NCBI RefSeq assembly: GCF_026151205.1
Contig: NC_087078.1
Location: 17,749,118 to 17,813,117 of the forward strand
DNA length: 64,000 nucleotides
From: Bolinopsis microptera
Taxonomy: Eukaryota; Ctenophora; Tentaculata; Lobata; Bolinopsidae
Direction of reading: 5' to 3'
Of the stretch, positions 1 through 10,515 are shown one piece after another; position 1 is the first letter of the stretch; the number at the start of each line of letters is the position of its first letter. The notes under the pieces were generated by a model. It saw only the letters and a list, made by a program, of their open reading frames with translations. It made no database searches and was not told the DNA's origin. The translations under genes and the position numbers were made by a program.

Positions 1-469
1 ATGATACTCTTGTTTAAATGTAGATATAGGTTTGCTACTGTATATTAATATATAATAACGTACACGGAAAAACAGTTACTGAAAGTATCTACTCCAGATG
101 AGTGAGCCAAGAAAATGGGGCCAGGGAAGAGTGAGAAAACGTGCGAGGTTTTGTGAACACTCTGTCCGGGTCCCTAACTTCAGCTCCTAACTAGAGAAAT
201 CAATTCAGTTAAGTGTTATTCTGTGGGAATAAGTTTAAAAAGTTAATTGAAGTATGTGAAATGTGAATGTGACTTGTATTCTGTATTTGTAACTTGTAAG
301 TGTATGTACTTAGTGGTCTGATTACGTGATTCAAATTAGTAAAGATAAGATTTCGATTAGCCGTAAGCTGGTGCAGATAAGACATGGTTCGTATACTGTA
401 CGATTCTTAGTAGATTAATAATTATGTCCAAATTTTCGATGTAGTATGTTTGTATATTGTATTGCTGTT
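1..469. other. AT-rich sequence without a recognisable gene
   Basis: No convincing coding frame, RNA gene or repeat is visible. If the ORF1-like gene to the right belonged to a full LINE, its reverse-transcriptase ORF would begin here on the minus strand, but no long open frame is present, so ORF2 is either lost or lies outside the window. Confidence 0.5.
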
Positions 470-1057
470 CTAAGGTCTGCCCAATGAAGAAACATACTCC
501 CGTCTTAGCGGCCAGTGTTTTCGAATTAAGTAGCTGCGCCCCATAAATTCTTTGACACAGGTAGCAAGAGAGCGAGCTATCTCTCTCTTGGACAGTACTG
601 TTAGGTGGATTCCGTTTCCATCATGATCTACAATGACCTCTCTTCTCTGGTATAAAACAGTACAAATATGGTGCGAGTCAAAGAACCATAGCTTGGACAC
701 TCTATTGCTTAGTTCAAAAATAAAACTGTTAAAAAGCTTAACCTCCTCATTAAGCCACGAGAAACGTGTGAGAACTAAAGAATTAAATATAAAAGTCGTG
801 TTAGAATATTTCTCAATTAGATAATCAATATTTCTTTTAAAATCACATGAAAGGGAGTGGTGGTGGTGGTCATAGCGGGATAAATCGTTTATACCAGAAG
901 AAATTATGACAATTTTAGAGCCAGAAATATACTGTTCGTGATCTAAAATTTTGGATAACTGGTACATTTCGCGTTTGATGCAGTGTACGTTAGGAAGGTC
1001 GAAAGGAACATCTCTGAGAAGCGAGTCCGTCAAGAATAATAGACGCTCCTTAGGTTG
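470..1057 (-). CDS. SGNH hydrolase (esterase-like) half of a retrotransposon ORF1
   Basis: The open frame has the three blocks of SGNH/GDSL hydrolases as seen in retrotransposon ORF1 proteins. Block I is LLFLTDSLLRDV, read just upstream of the first usable start (a TTG near 1033, with no ATG); block III is SSGINDLS; block V is DGNGIHLT, with the expected Asp and His. The frame stays open upstream of 1033 back through the A9 homopolymer at about 1108-1116, where it overlaps the AlkB-coding frame in another phase. The simplest reading is one AlkB-SGNH protein of roughly 570 residues broken by a single-base indel in the A9 or the nearby G7 run. Esterase domains are known in ORF1 of CR1-type LINEs. 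The substrate is unknown. Whether the frameshift is real or a sequencing error cannot be decided here. Confidence 0.7.
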   Translation of the reverse strand, partial: QPKERLLFLTDSLLRDVPFDLPNVHCIKREMYQLSKILDHEQYISGSKIVIISSGINDLSRYDHHHHSLSCDFKRNIDYLIEKYSNTTFIFNSLVLTRFSWLNEEVKLFNSFIFELSNRVSKLWFFDSHHICTVLYQRREVIVDHDGNGIHLTVLSKREIARSLATCVKEFMGRSYLIRKHWPLRREYVSSLGRP

Positions 1058-2208
1058 AGACTGCTCAGTAACTGTAGGCTTATGAATCGGTTCGTGGATC
1101 CTCGGGATTTTTTTTTGCGAGGGGGGGTATTCTGAGAGAGGCGTCTGAACGTAAGCGATATTCTGCAGTCCTGAGTTTCTGGTTGTGGCAATATACCATG
1201 CTCCCAGAAATTCTGTGATTCACGTGTCATCACATACACACATCCATGATCAAGTTTGTGGATCTGTTGTTTGACCGGACCGACTTTGCTACGAAATACC
1301 AGGTCTCTAGAAGCCCCAAGACTGAGTGTAATGATGTCACCAGTGACCTCATTTTCATCATCACTGTGGAAGGGTATATGGCACTTGCCGTTTTCATATT
1401 TGGTGATTAGACAAGTTACCTGCTCCTTATTAAACGTAGGGTCATCTAATACATTCGAAATGTTTGTAAAAATGTGGTCAATAACGGAGTTCTGAGGATA
1501 GTTTCTGGCATGATGCACGGTTGACCCATAGCGGTAATCTGTTGCTCCGAAGTACTGTACGGATCGGGATGCGATTCTGCGGAAGTTCATGCCCTTGCAG
1601 ATGTCCATCCAATTAATGTCATTAAAGTTCACACTTAGATTACATACCGGAGTAGGTAGAGCTGCGGAGGGTGAGCTGATCACTAACTGTGGTGGGGCTG
1701 GAGCAGAAGGGAGTGTGCTGTTTCCGACGCAGTCTGCGGTTGTTCTCCGAACTTCTGTCTTGTAGTCCTCTAGTGTTGTTTCTGCCTTCTCCAGCAAACC
1801 GGAAAAATGGTTCATTAACGAATCTATTTTAGCGACATCTACCGTAAACGAATTGATAAAGTTAGCATTTTTACAATCGTTCTCCAGTTTTTGTTTCAAT
1901 AGAACTTTACGTTTTGAAGTCTTAGTGTTGGATTTAATCCCTAAATCAATTCCCAGTGAACTGTTGTACGAGATTTCGTGCGCCATGTGCTCGTCCTTAA
2001 CGTGCTCGAACAGATCGAGACATAGTTTAGGTGACAGGGTAGGAAGCCACTGTCCAAAAGTTATGTCTGTTTGAGTACTAACGCACATACCGTGTGTGGT
2101 AGGGGTTGCCAGGCGGTGTTCTGTAGAGGTAGTGGTATGGGCACCACTACCTGGCAGCCCGGAGTCCGAAGAGATGATGTCCATATTAGGAGTTGGTTGG
2201 ATGTACAT
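1030..2208 (-). CDS. AlkB-like 2-oxoglutarate/Fe(II) dioxygenase half of a retrotransposon ORF1
   Basis: 392 codons. Residues 1-200 are low-complexity and coiled-coil-like. Residues about 220-356 carry the AlkB fold signature: iron ligands H281 and D283 in the string PFHSDDE, distal H337 in WEHGIL, and the 2-oxoglutarate-binding arginines R349 and R355 in RISLTFR, the same spacing as the RYNLTFR of bacterial AlkB. AlkB enzymes remove methyl or other alkyl groups from nucleic acid bases, so a role in repairing or demethylating element RNA or cDNA is plausible but inferred. The frame ends in about 30 out-of-frame residues after the A9 run; the correct continuation is probably the SGNH frame downstream. 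The order AlkB then SGNH matches ORF1 of the LINE at 58229-59611, though the sequences are clearly diverged. Confidence 0.75.
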   Translation of the reverse strand: MYIQPTPNMDIISSDSGLPGSGAHTTTSTEHRLATPTTHGMCVSTQTDITFGQWLPTLSPKLCLDLFEHVKDEHMAHEISYNSSLGIDLGIKSNTKTSKRKVLLKQKLENDCKNANFINSFTVDVAKIDSLMNHFSGLLEKAETTLEDYKTEVRRTTADCVGNSTLPSAPAPPQLVISSPSAALPTPVCNLSVNFNDINWMDICKGMNFRRIASRSVQYFGATDYRYGSTVHHARNYPQNSVIDHIFTNISNVLDDPTFNKEQVTCLITKYENGKCHIPFHSDDENEVTGDIITLSLGASRDLVFRSKVGPVKQQIHKLDHGCVYVMTRESQNFWEHGILPQPETQDCRISLTFRRLSQNTPPRKKKSRGSTNRFISLQLLSSLNLRSVYYS

Positions 2209-2662
2209 TTGTTGTAAATTTGAGTGTAAGGCAGTCTTATCAGCACCAGCTTACAATCTATCGGCGGCTTATCAAACTATACTAGCGATTTAAAAGCATG
2301 CGTAATACATAAAACTATTTGATAAAAAAGCTTTTTTAATCTTATTTTAGAATTAACTTGATGATTATCAGGTACCTTTTTACTTATACCAGTGAATATT
2401 TCAACACCAAACATGTTAATTGTTAAAACTATCCCATGTTCAGTACTTTCATTTGATAATTCCGTTTTTATTAACATGGATAACTGACGTCTGACACGTT
2501 TTATTGTTTATATTGTGAATGTTATTATCATTGACAATAGATTAAAAGTGGTTTGTATAGTGTTTAAAAAATTATTGATTAAATTCTCCAGCCGTATTAT
2601 TTTGTACAGTTGAACTTGACGGGTGATACTCGTAAGATATTTGTTCCAAATATTATACGGGC
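2209..2662. other. AT-rich spacer with part of a dispersed repeat
   Basis: No gene is seen. The segment around 2616-2655 (ACGGGTGATACTCGTAA and following) recurs near 31750-31785, so it belongs to a dispersed repeat family that abuts the satellite array. Confidence 0.5.
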
Positions 2663-4720
2663 GACCAAAATTAACTCTTTCCGACCAATTTTGAACCATT
2701 CTGAGCACTTTGAGGATAATGTTCATGTTTGTTCATTTCCGTTCATTCCATGAACATGGGTAATGTTATGCGACTTTTGATGGCTCCTATGCCTAGTTTT
2801 TAACTATATCCATCTTAGAAAACCGAATTGAGCCTTCCCAGCACTCAAATACAGCCAATACTTCGATGTCCCCATGTTCCAAAAATCTGCAGATACTCGG
2901 GACGATTATTGGGACGAAATTGGCACATTGGTTACATCGGTGCTAGACATGCAGTGATTCCCAAACTTGGTTTGAGTAGTCCTAGGACCAATATTAACTC
3001 TTTCCGACCAATTTTGAACCATTCTGAGCACTTTGAGGATAATTTTCATGTTTGTTCATTTCCGTTCATTCCATGAACATGGGTAATGTTATGCGACTTT
3101 TGATGGCTCCTAGGCCTAGTTTTTAACTATATCCATCTTAGAAAACCGAATTGAGCCTTCCCAGCACTCAAATACAGCCAATACTTCGATGTCCCCATGT
3201 TCCAAAAATCTGCAGATACTCGGGACGATTATTGGGACGAAATTGGCACATTAGTTACATCGGTGCTAGACATGCAGTGATTCCCAAACTTGATTTGAGT
3301 AGTCCTAGGACCAATATTAACTCTTTCCGACCAATTTTGAACAATTCTGAGCACTTTGAGGATAATGTTCATGTTTGTTCATTTCCGTTCATTCCATGAA
3401 CATGGGTAATGTTATGCGACTTTTGATGGCTCCTAGGCCTAGTTTTTAACTATATCCATCTTAGAAAACCGAATTGAGCCTTCCCAGCACTCAAATACAG
3501 CCAATACCCCATGTTCCCCATGTTCCCAAAATCTGCAGATACTCGGGACGATTATTGGGACGAAATTGGCACATTGGTTACATCGGTGCTAGACATGCAG
3601 TGATTCCCAAACTTGGTTTGAGTAGTCCTAGGACCAATATTAACTCTTTCCGACCAATTTTGAACCATTCTGAGCACTTTGAGGATAATGTTCATGTTTG
3701 TTCATTTCCGTTCATTCCATGAACATGGGTAATGTTATGCAACTTTTGATGGCTCCTAGGCCTAGTTTTTAACTATATCCATCTTAGAAAACCGAATTGA
3801 GCCTTCCCAGCACTCAAATACAGCCAATACCCCATGTTCCCCATGTTCCCAAAATCTGCAGATACTCGGGACGATTATTGGGACGAAATTGGCACATTGG
3901 TTACATCGGTGCTAGACATGCAGTGATTCCCAAACTTGGTTTGAGTAGTCCTAGGACCAATATTAACTCTTTCCGACCAATTTTGAACCATTCTGAGCAC
4001 TTTGAGGATAATGTTCATGTTTGTTCATTTCCGTTCATTCCATGAACATGGGTAATGTTATGCGACTTTTGATGGCTCCTAGGCCTAGTTTTTAACTATA
4101 TGAATATCCATCTTAGAAAACCGAATTGAGCCTTCCCAGCACTCAAATACAGCCAATACCCCATGTTCCCCATGTTCCCAAAATCTGCAGATACTCGGGA
4201 CGATTATTGGGACGAAATTGGCACATTGGTTACATCGGTGCTAGACATGCAGTGATTCCCAAACTTGGTTTGAGTAGTCCTAGGACCAATATTAACTCTT
4301 TCCGACCAATTTTGAACCATTCTGAGCACAATTTGAGGATAATGTTCATGTTTGTTCATTTCCGTTCATTCCATGAACATGGGTAATGTTATGCAACTTT
4401 TGATGGCTCCTAGGCCTAGTTTTTAACTATATCCATCTTAGAAAACCGAATTGAGCCTTCCCAGCACTCAAATACAGCCAATACCCCATGTTCCCCATGT
4501 TCCCAAAATCTGCAGATACTCGGGACGATTATTGGGACGAAATTGGCACATTGGTTACATCGGTGCTAGACATGCAGTGATTCCCAAACTTGGTTTGAGT
4601 AGTCCTAGGACCAATATTAACTCTTTCCGACCAATTTTGAACCATTCTGAGCACTTTGAGGATAATGTTCATGTTTGTTCATTTCCGTTCATTCCATGAA
4701 CATGGGTAATGTTATGCGAC
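2663..4720 (+). repeat. Tandem array, unit about 323 bp, roughly 6.4 copies
   Basis: The block TTGAGCCTTCCCAGCACTC recurs at 2828, 3151, 3474, 3797, 4126 and 4451, giving periods of 323, 323, 323, 329 and 325 bp. Copies are nearly identical. Copies 1-2 have a variant CTTCGATGTCCCCATG where copies 3-6 have two CCATGTTCCC steps, which shows local homogenisation. Each copy has an 82-codon open frame lacking an ATG start; it is a by-product of the repeat rather than a gene. Confidence 0.95.
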
Positions 4721-5364
4721 CTTTGATGGGCACTGACAACACCAAATAATGGCTCATGGAATGATGCCAACTGAATAGCATCTTAAATGACCACGAACAG
4801 CCTCCGTAAAACGAAGTAGCTTTATCCGCCAGTAGTCTCAATAATTTATTTGAGCGGAGAAAGAAGCTTCATACGACTTTACTGGGCCGCGCTCGGCCTG
4901 TCATGCATTCCGCCTAATCTCTATTCTATGTTTATGAACATGATAGCCTGAGGTCCCCAGGTAACATGCGACTTGGCTACACGTTGCATGCAAGTCTCTC
5001 TCGTGCACGCGAGAAAGCCGGAGAAGGCGAGAAGGGGTTACAATTGTAGCGCGATGCACTACTGAGTACTGGGCCGCGCGCGCATCCAATAATGCTTAAT
5101 TTCTCGCATAACCACATGCAGATCGGCGAGATGCGAAGGATTGATGATTGACATCGTGAATCAAGGGTTACAACGTGTATCAAGTCCAACTCGGCGCGCG
5201 TCTTGGTAGGTTATACTTATAAGCTTACAGTTACAAGTACATCACGAAAACGAAAATAGATACGCAAAATAAAATCATTTTACCATTTTAAACTCATCGC
5301 CACTGAAAGTTTTTGTCCATGAGGTTTATTACCCTAATATAAGTGAGTTGTCTATAACTATTAT
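4721..5364. repeat. Dispersed GC-richer repeat module
   Basis: The stretch 5040-5170 (GCGCGATGCACTACTG, CGGCGAGATGCGAAGGATT, CATCGTGAATCAAG) recurs at 31121-31235 and, inverted, at 31305-31412. The following CCAACTCGGCGCGCGTC recurs at 31800. It is clearly a mobile or formerly mobile family, but no coding sequence is visible and its class cannot be assigned. Confidence 0.6.
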
Positions 5365-6245
5365 AACTCATTTTCAAATATGAAATTTCCTGAACACAAA
5401 TTTGATAGATTTGATGAACTTTTAGCCCAGAAACCAATAAGTCATTTAATTGATGATGGTATGAAACCAAATTAAAGTACTGGAAGTCAAAATCCCGAAG
5501 AAAATTGAAAAATCATACTGTCCCAAATTCTGTCCCATTTTCAGTTTTTGAAGATGAAATTTCCAGGACCCAAACTTTACAGTTTTGACTGATTTATTCA
5601 CCCGCAACCAATTAGTAAGTCAACTATGGATGGCATATGACACGATTGAGGTGCTGGAAGTTTGATTTCGGTCGGAGGAAGCCCACAGCAGAAAGCTTAA
5701 CAAACCAAAAAGCTCTCTTTTCAAAATTCTGTCCCATTTTCAAATATGAAATTTCCTGAACACAAATTTGATATATTTGATGAACTTTTAGCCCAGAAAC
5801 CAATTAGTCAGTTAATTGATGATGGTATAAAACCAAATTAAGGTACCGGAAGTCAAAATCCCGAAGAAAATTGAAAAATCATACTGTCCCAAATTCTGTC
5901 CCATTTTCAGTTTTTGAAGATGAAATTTCCAGGACCCAAATTTTACAGTTTTGACTGATTTATTCACCTGCAACCAATTAGTAAGTCAACTATGGATGGC
6001 ATATGACACGATTGAGGTGCTGGAAGTTTGATTTCGGTCGGAGGAAGTCCACAGCAGAAAGCTTAACAAACCAAAAAGCTCTCTTTTCAAAATTCTGTCC
6101 CATTTTCAAATATGAAATTTCCTGAACACAAATTTGATATATTTGATGAACTTTTAGCCCAGAAAAACCATTTAGTCAGGTTAATTGATGATGGTAGAAA
6201 CCAAATTAAGGTACTGGAAGTCAAATCCCGAGAAAATTGAAAAAA
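5365..6245 (+). repeat. Tandem repeat, unit about 365 bp, about 2.4 copies
   Basis: CATTTTCAAATATGAAATTT starts near 5369, 5735 and 6101. Each unit holds related sub-blocks built around CTGTCCCATTTTCA, suggesting an older half-unit duplication. No coding potential is recognised. Confidence 0.9.
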
Positions 6246-6896
6246 AAGTGGAGAAGCGGTGTGGTGCATTAAATAGTCGTGACAGCATACTGATTTAGGA
6301 GTTTTTTTTACGTGAGATAAGGTGTGATATTTTTGGACCTAAAGGCTTTACTAATGGAAACTTTAAATATGGTTATTTTAATCATTCATTAATATCAATT
6401 AAAAATATATAAATCTGGAATCTGTTCACACTGTGAACCAGTCCTATAAAAATAAAATAAAAAACCTCTTAAATCAAATATTTAAAACGTATCAATAATG
6501 GAATAGCATACAAACGACCAATTGGAGGCATGAGAAGTGCGGCGGGTCATTGCAAAATCAATAATGGAATCAAATATATATATATATATATATATTTAAA
6601 TCTAAAACTATGAGCAAATGAGCAACTGCCTAAACGATGCAGAAGTGAAAACAAACTAATAAATATAGCAATTTCCCTTTAAATTCGCAATAAATAAGGA
6701 AGTTCAATGTCATTTATAATTCTAAAAAACTTATATGTGACCAGTAAATAAGTTAACTTGGTCGATAGACCCTTACTGTATAAAATTCTCAATCTAACTT
6801 CTTAAACAATAATTAAATTAATTAAAAAACAACAACAACCTTTGGTGTGTAACGAATTGATTAAACAGCCTCATTTGACACAAATATCTTCATAAT
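6246..6896. repeat. AT-rich spacer with (AT)n and a dispersed repeat
   Basis: An (AT)n microsatellite lies at about 6571-6594. The flanking 6600-6710 segment (AGAAGTGAAAACAAA, TTTAAATTCGCAATAAATAA) is repeated at 27780-27850, again next to an (AT)n tract. No gene is seen. Confidence 0.7.
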
Positions 6897-7115
6897 ACGG
6901 GTGGCCCATAAAGTGTTAACCAACACGCAACCTCTTAATAACTCACGTAATTCGTCTCCAATTGCACTAAATATTGCAGAGATTATAGATATGGTCAAAC
7001 TTAGATTTCCTGAAAAGTTTCGTAAGCAAAGAACAATCTACAGTGGGGCGTGGCGTAGACACTCCATCCTTTTTCACTATTGTCTTCATAATATGAGAAG
7101 CGATTTAAGCTAAGA
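6897..7115 (+). mobile_element. End of a mariner/Tc1-like element (family A)
   Basis: The sequence GGGTGGCCCATAAAGTG followed by CACGCAACCTCTTAATAACTC recurs at 27341-27470, where it starts at a TA dinucleotide as TACAGGGTGGCCCTTAAG. That form matches terminal repeats of IS630-Tc1-mariner elements, which insert at TA. Only one end is recognised; the partner end was not found. Confidence 0.5.
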
Positions 7116-7533
7116 ACTCCAAATTTTTTGCACACATTTGCTTGATATTTAAAACCTTTCACAAGTTTCAATTTCATTGTTCAAAATTTGGCTGAGTTAT
7201 GACCATTTCAAATTATCGGAAACGTGATCCGCAGCCCTCAGTCAGTGATCTTCTGCACTCAATCAGTGATCTCGTCACCCATTCTGATCAAGAGTAAGGA
7301 GTTAGCTGTAATAATGAGGTTCTTTAGCTTTACCAAAACATACTGAGGGAGATGAACGACATGATCATGATTGATTGGATACGATAATGACTTGATAGAA
7401 GGAAAACACCAAATCTTCGTAAAAGTATGGTCCTAGATTCCACGAAGATATGATGGCGCACCAGATCGTGACTTTTTCAGGAAATCAGGAATCACGGGTC
7501 TAAAGTTGGTGTTTCTTTGTGATCCGATAGCCC

Positions 7534-7608
7534 GGTTAGAAGATCTCGCTTAGGATCGTTGACGGATGTTCTGCTGAGGTCTAAGGCAGGAGCTGTTTTC
7601 GGGTGCAA
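7534..7608 (-). pseudogene. Mariner-like transposase fragment, inverted copy
   Basis: Read on the minus strand this segment is a diverged copy of 7919-7998, including CTGAGGTCTAAGGCAGGAGC. The two form an inverted repeat of about 75 bp with roughly 310 bp between, which suggests two head-to-head transposase fragments. Confidence 0.5.
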
Positions 7609-7699
7609 TATAGTGTATCACAAGTCACAAACAACATGGTGATGTTTTATTCGGTCCTCGCAGTTGGTCTTCTGCGACTCTTCGCCCCGATCGTTTGAC

Positions 7700-7998
7700 A
7701 GAATAAGTGAAACTTGTTATGTACTCAGCTTTTAAACGACAATTTCAAATGAAATTCAACCATCCCCTTGCGAAAAAGCTGCTTTTGATATGCATCACAA
7801 GAATCAAGTATCACTTTTTCTGCAAACGATCGGCGATGAGTCGGCGAGACCAAACTGCGAGGACGAAGAAATCATCACCATGGTTGTTCTGTGACGTCGG
7901 TGGGATAAACCTAAAATTTTGCCCCGAACAACGAGCTCCTGCCTTAGACCTCAGCCAGACATCCCTTCAACGAATCCTAAAGCGAGATACTTTCTAAC
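7700..7998 (+). pseudogene. Mariner-like transposase N-terminal fragment (frameshifted)
   Basis: Pieces of a helix-turn-helix transposase N-terminus can be read in shifting frames: YSAFKRQFQMKFNHP, AMSRRDQTARTKK and LSQTSLQRILKRD. The last resembles the TSLQRIL helix of the DNA-binding domain in IS630-Tc1-mariner transposases. The catalytic DDE/D part is absent, so this is a dead fragment. Confidence 0.55.
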
Positions 7999-8824
7999 CT
8001 CAAACACAAGGATATATCTTGTGAACTTGGCTAGTATATATGAAACATTTGACACGGAGTTGTAGAGTGAGCTATGTGCCTCGCCGGGCTAAAGTAGTGG
8101 ATGTCCTTGCTGTACGGCAAGTTAAACGGGGAACTGAAACTACTAGGTTCCGTACAGACTCAACTCTGCACCCATGTCAATATGTTCATTATATGCAAGC
8201 CTCTTGATTTATAAACTGTTTTTTTAAACATTGTTCCTGAATGAACAGGTCATTCAATTAAAATAAGTTGACATAGTAACCCCAAGAGAAAGCAATCCTG
8301 AGGCAAGTCTGCCGCACATCTGTTATACTCATAATAATTTAGTACACTTCAAACCCCCAGTAGTAGTGCTGTGGAGCAGTTACCATGGTTACAGTTGTCA
8401 GTGATTAGCCACGTGGTCTGGTAGACGTCACGTGAGCATTAAATAACACATTTTAAAGCATCAGGTTGGCTGGTTGTAGTAACACATGGAGATGATATCT
8501 TGAGAGATGGTAGAGGACATTTCAAATGGTTAACCGACACGAATCTCCCACCATCTGGCGAAGTAAGGAGCGTTTAATTGTCACAGCCTGGAAGGCAGGA
8601 TCTTTAAGTGAAACCAGCTTTCAGTTACAAGCTCCAATTATAAAACATGCCCACCAGCTGTCGTCTCATCCTCACCTTATTGATTGTGACATACTGTCGT
8701 ATTTATATTCTTCAAGATGGTTTCGGCAAATTCTTCTGTTTTTAGTTTTCAAAAGTTTAAGTAGATTTTCTTCTGTCATTGTAACAGACTTATGATGATA
8801 ATACAATTTAATATTATTAGCACA
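7999..8824. other. Presumed upstream region of the secreted-protein gene
   Basis: No gene is recognised. A palindromic GTTACCATGGTTAC sits at 8379-8392. The stretch precedes the first coding exon at 8825 and may contain its promoter; no TATA box stands out. Confidence 0.35.
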
Positions 8825-10254
8825 ATGGTACATCTTTACTTCTGGTTGTTATTTGTCTTGAGGGGATCAGTGGGATTTGAGAGGGATAAAAACGATCCTA
8901 TTTACAGTACTCCTCAACCAAACATACTGGCTTGGAACGCAGGTGAGGAATTTTTGAATTGTTTTCTTCAGAGTTTCTTGTGGAATAATTTGTTCATCAA
9001 TTTCTAAACTCTATGCTGATCACTGATGAATTCACGGACCAATCATGGACAAGGTGAAGTCAGTATAGACACTGGTAGAAAGCCAAAAATAAAAAGAAGC
9101 AGACTATTAAGACATTTCTCTCACCAAATTTTACGGTTCATCCACTGATTCTACCAACTCTGAACTGAAAATTTTACTTACTAAGGCTTTGGATGAGAGT
9201 TGGGATCGTGAATTCAGAAAAGAGTTGAGTTTTTTAAAAATTTTCAATTCATAGGGGGATCCTACATGTCCTGCAAGAAGACTAATAAAAATGGTTGTAG
9301 TAAGGAAATCAACGACGTTATGATATCATCCACCGTGGTAACAAATATTATTTTTAGAATTATTTTCTTGGATGTTTTGAATGACCGAACTTCGCGTGCA
9401 GTAATAAAATTTGCGCACTGCAATTTTTGATTTTGCTACCAGGCATGATGAGACAATGAAAACTGGGCTCTCGTGTTGGAAATACCTTAAATCCGAAGAT
9501 TAAAGTTGCCACACATTTCAGAAACTGAGAGTTTATATGAAGAACAGTAACAACTACAGTATAAAATTCAATCGAGACGGTATCCTGGCACTGGTGCTCG
9601 ATAGATCATCTTCTTACAAAATAACAGGTATTCAATAATAATATAGCCAGGGCCCAGGTGACTTGATTATTTATACCTTCCGGCCAATCCATTATTAATA
9701 TGATAAGTGCCTGAAAATAACCAGTTAAAAATACACATAGCTAACATTATTCTTTACCCAGACCATGATAGGCATTATAATTGACAACACTTCAGGTAGG
9801 ATAGCAGCAGGAATACACTGCCTCGAGGAACGACTTGATGTTGAGGTTAACTCTGGAGCAGATTCTGACGAATTGTCTTTGACTTTTCAAGAGGAGAGCG
9901 TACTTATTTCTATCAGAAAGGAACAGGTTTGTTGATTATTTCAGATATAACTGAGAAATGATCAGTCACCTGAAAATCTGGCAAATAGGGATAAACTCTG
10001 TGTGATTATGGCAATTTATCATGTATGTACAGACCTTCTTCTTGTTCTTCTTTACCACAGCTAATTCAAATTTACACCCATATCGGTACCACTGGCAAGT
10101 GCCCGACAGTTCTGACCCTGAAATGTACCGCAGGTCACGCTGACTTGTTCTGCTGAGATCGGGTGGGGATGGGAAACTGTCACAACAATTGTTGTTTCTG
10201 TTGAGCGAGACTCTAGAGTAATTGAGGAGCAGGATCAAGCCTTCCTTATGTTAG
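8825..10254 (+). CDS. Multi-exon secreted or surface protein, possibly Ig-like
   Basis: Four exons can be read with consistent splice phases: 8825-8942, 9255-9337, 9762-9926 and 10061-10254, each bounded by AG and GT. Exon 1 starts MVHLYFWLLFVLRGSVGF, a clear signal peptide, and ends in phase 1; exon 2 (GGSYMSCKKTNKNG) takes phase 1 to phase 0; exon 3 (SGRIAAGIHCLEERLDVEV) is exactly 55 codons. In phase 0 exon 4 gives VLTLKCTAGHADLFC then a stop; in the next frame it continues CSAEIGWGWETV to a good donor, so a one-base indel near 10145 is likely. The strand-like TLKCTA and cysteine spacing hint at Ig-type domains, but the family is not identified. Exons beyond 10254 were not found. Chosen start: the ATG closest to the hydrophobic core; an in-frame ATG 11 codons earlier is possible. 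Confidence 0.5.
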
Positions 10255-10515
10255 GTGAGAAATAGAGATTTTCAATTTTGAAGCTAATTTGATGGAATAT
10301 CAAACAGAAATCATGTATGCAGAGGTTAATAGCTGTAGCAAGGAACTTTACTTCATGAAAAGAATTTAAAGGTCGATAAAGTGTGCGTGAAGGTTTAAAT
10401 GAAGATTCGTACGCTCAATTAATGATGCCAGTATAGATTATAATTTCACAGTTTCTTCCTTAAACTCAGATATCCTTACATTGACTTCTAAAATTCTGAG
10501 TATTATATGTTCGGG
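10255..10515. other. AT-rich spacer or intron
   Basis: This follows the donor site at 10255 and may be intron of the preceding gene. No exon is recognised. Confidence 0.35.

Noticed and set aside
2828-4699. Six 82-86-residue open frames starting SLPSTQIQPI, one per repeat unit
   Set aside because: They begin with TTG rather than ATG, occur only because the 323-bp repeat happens to lack stops in that frame, and match no family.
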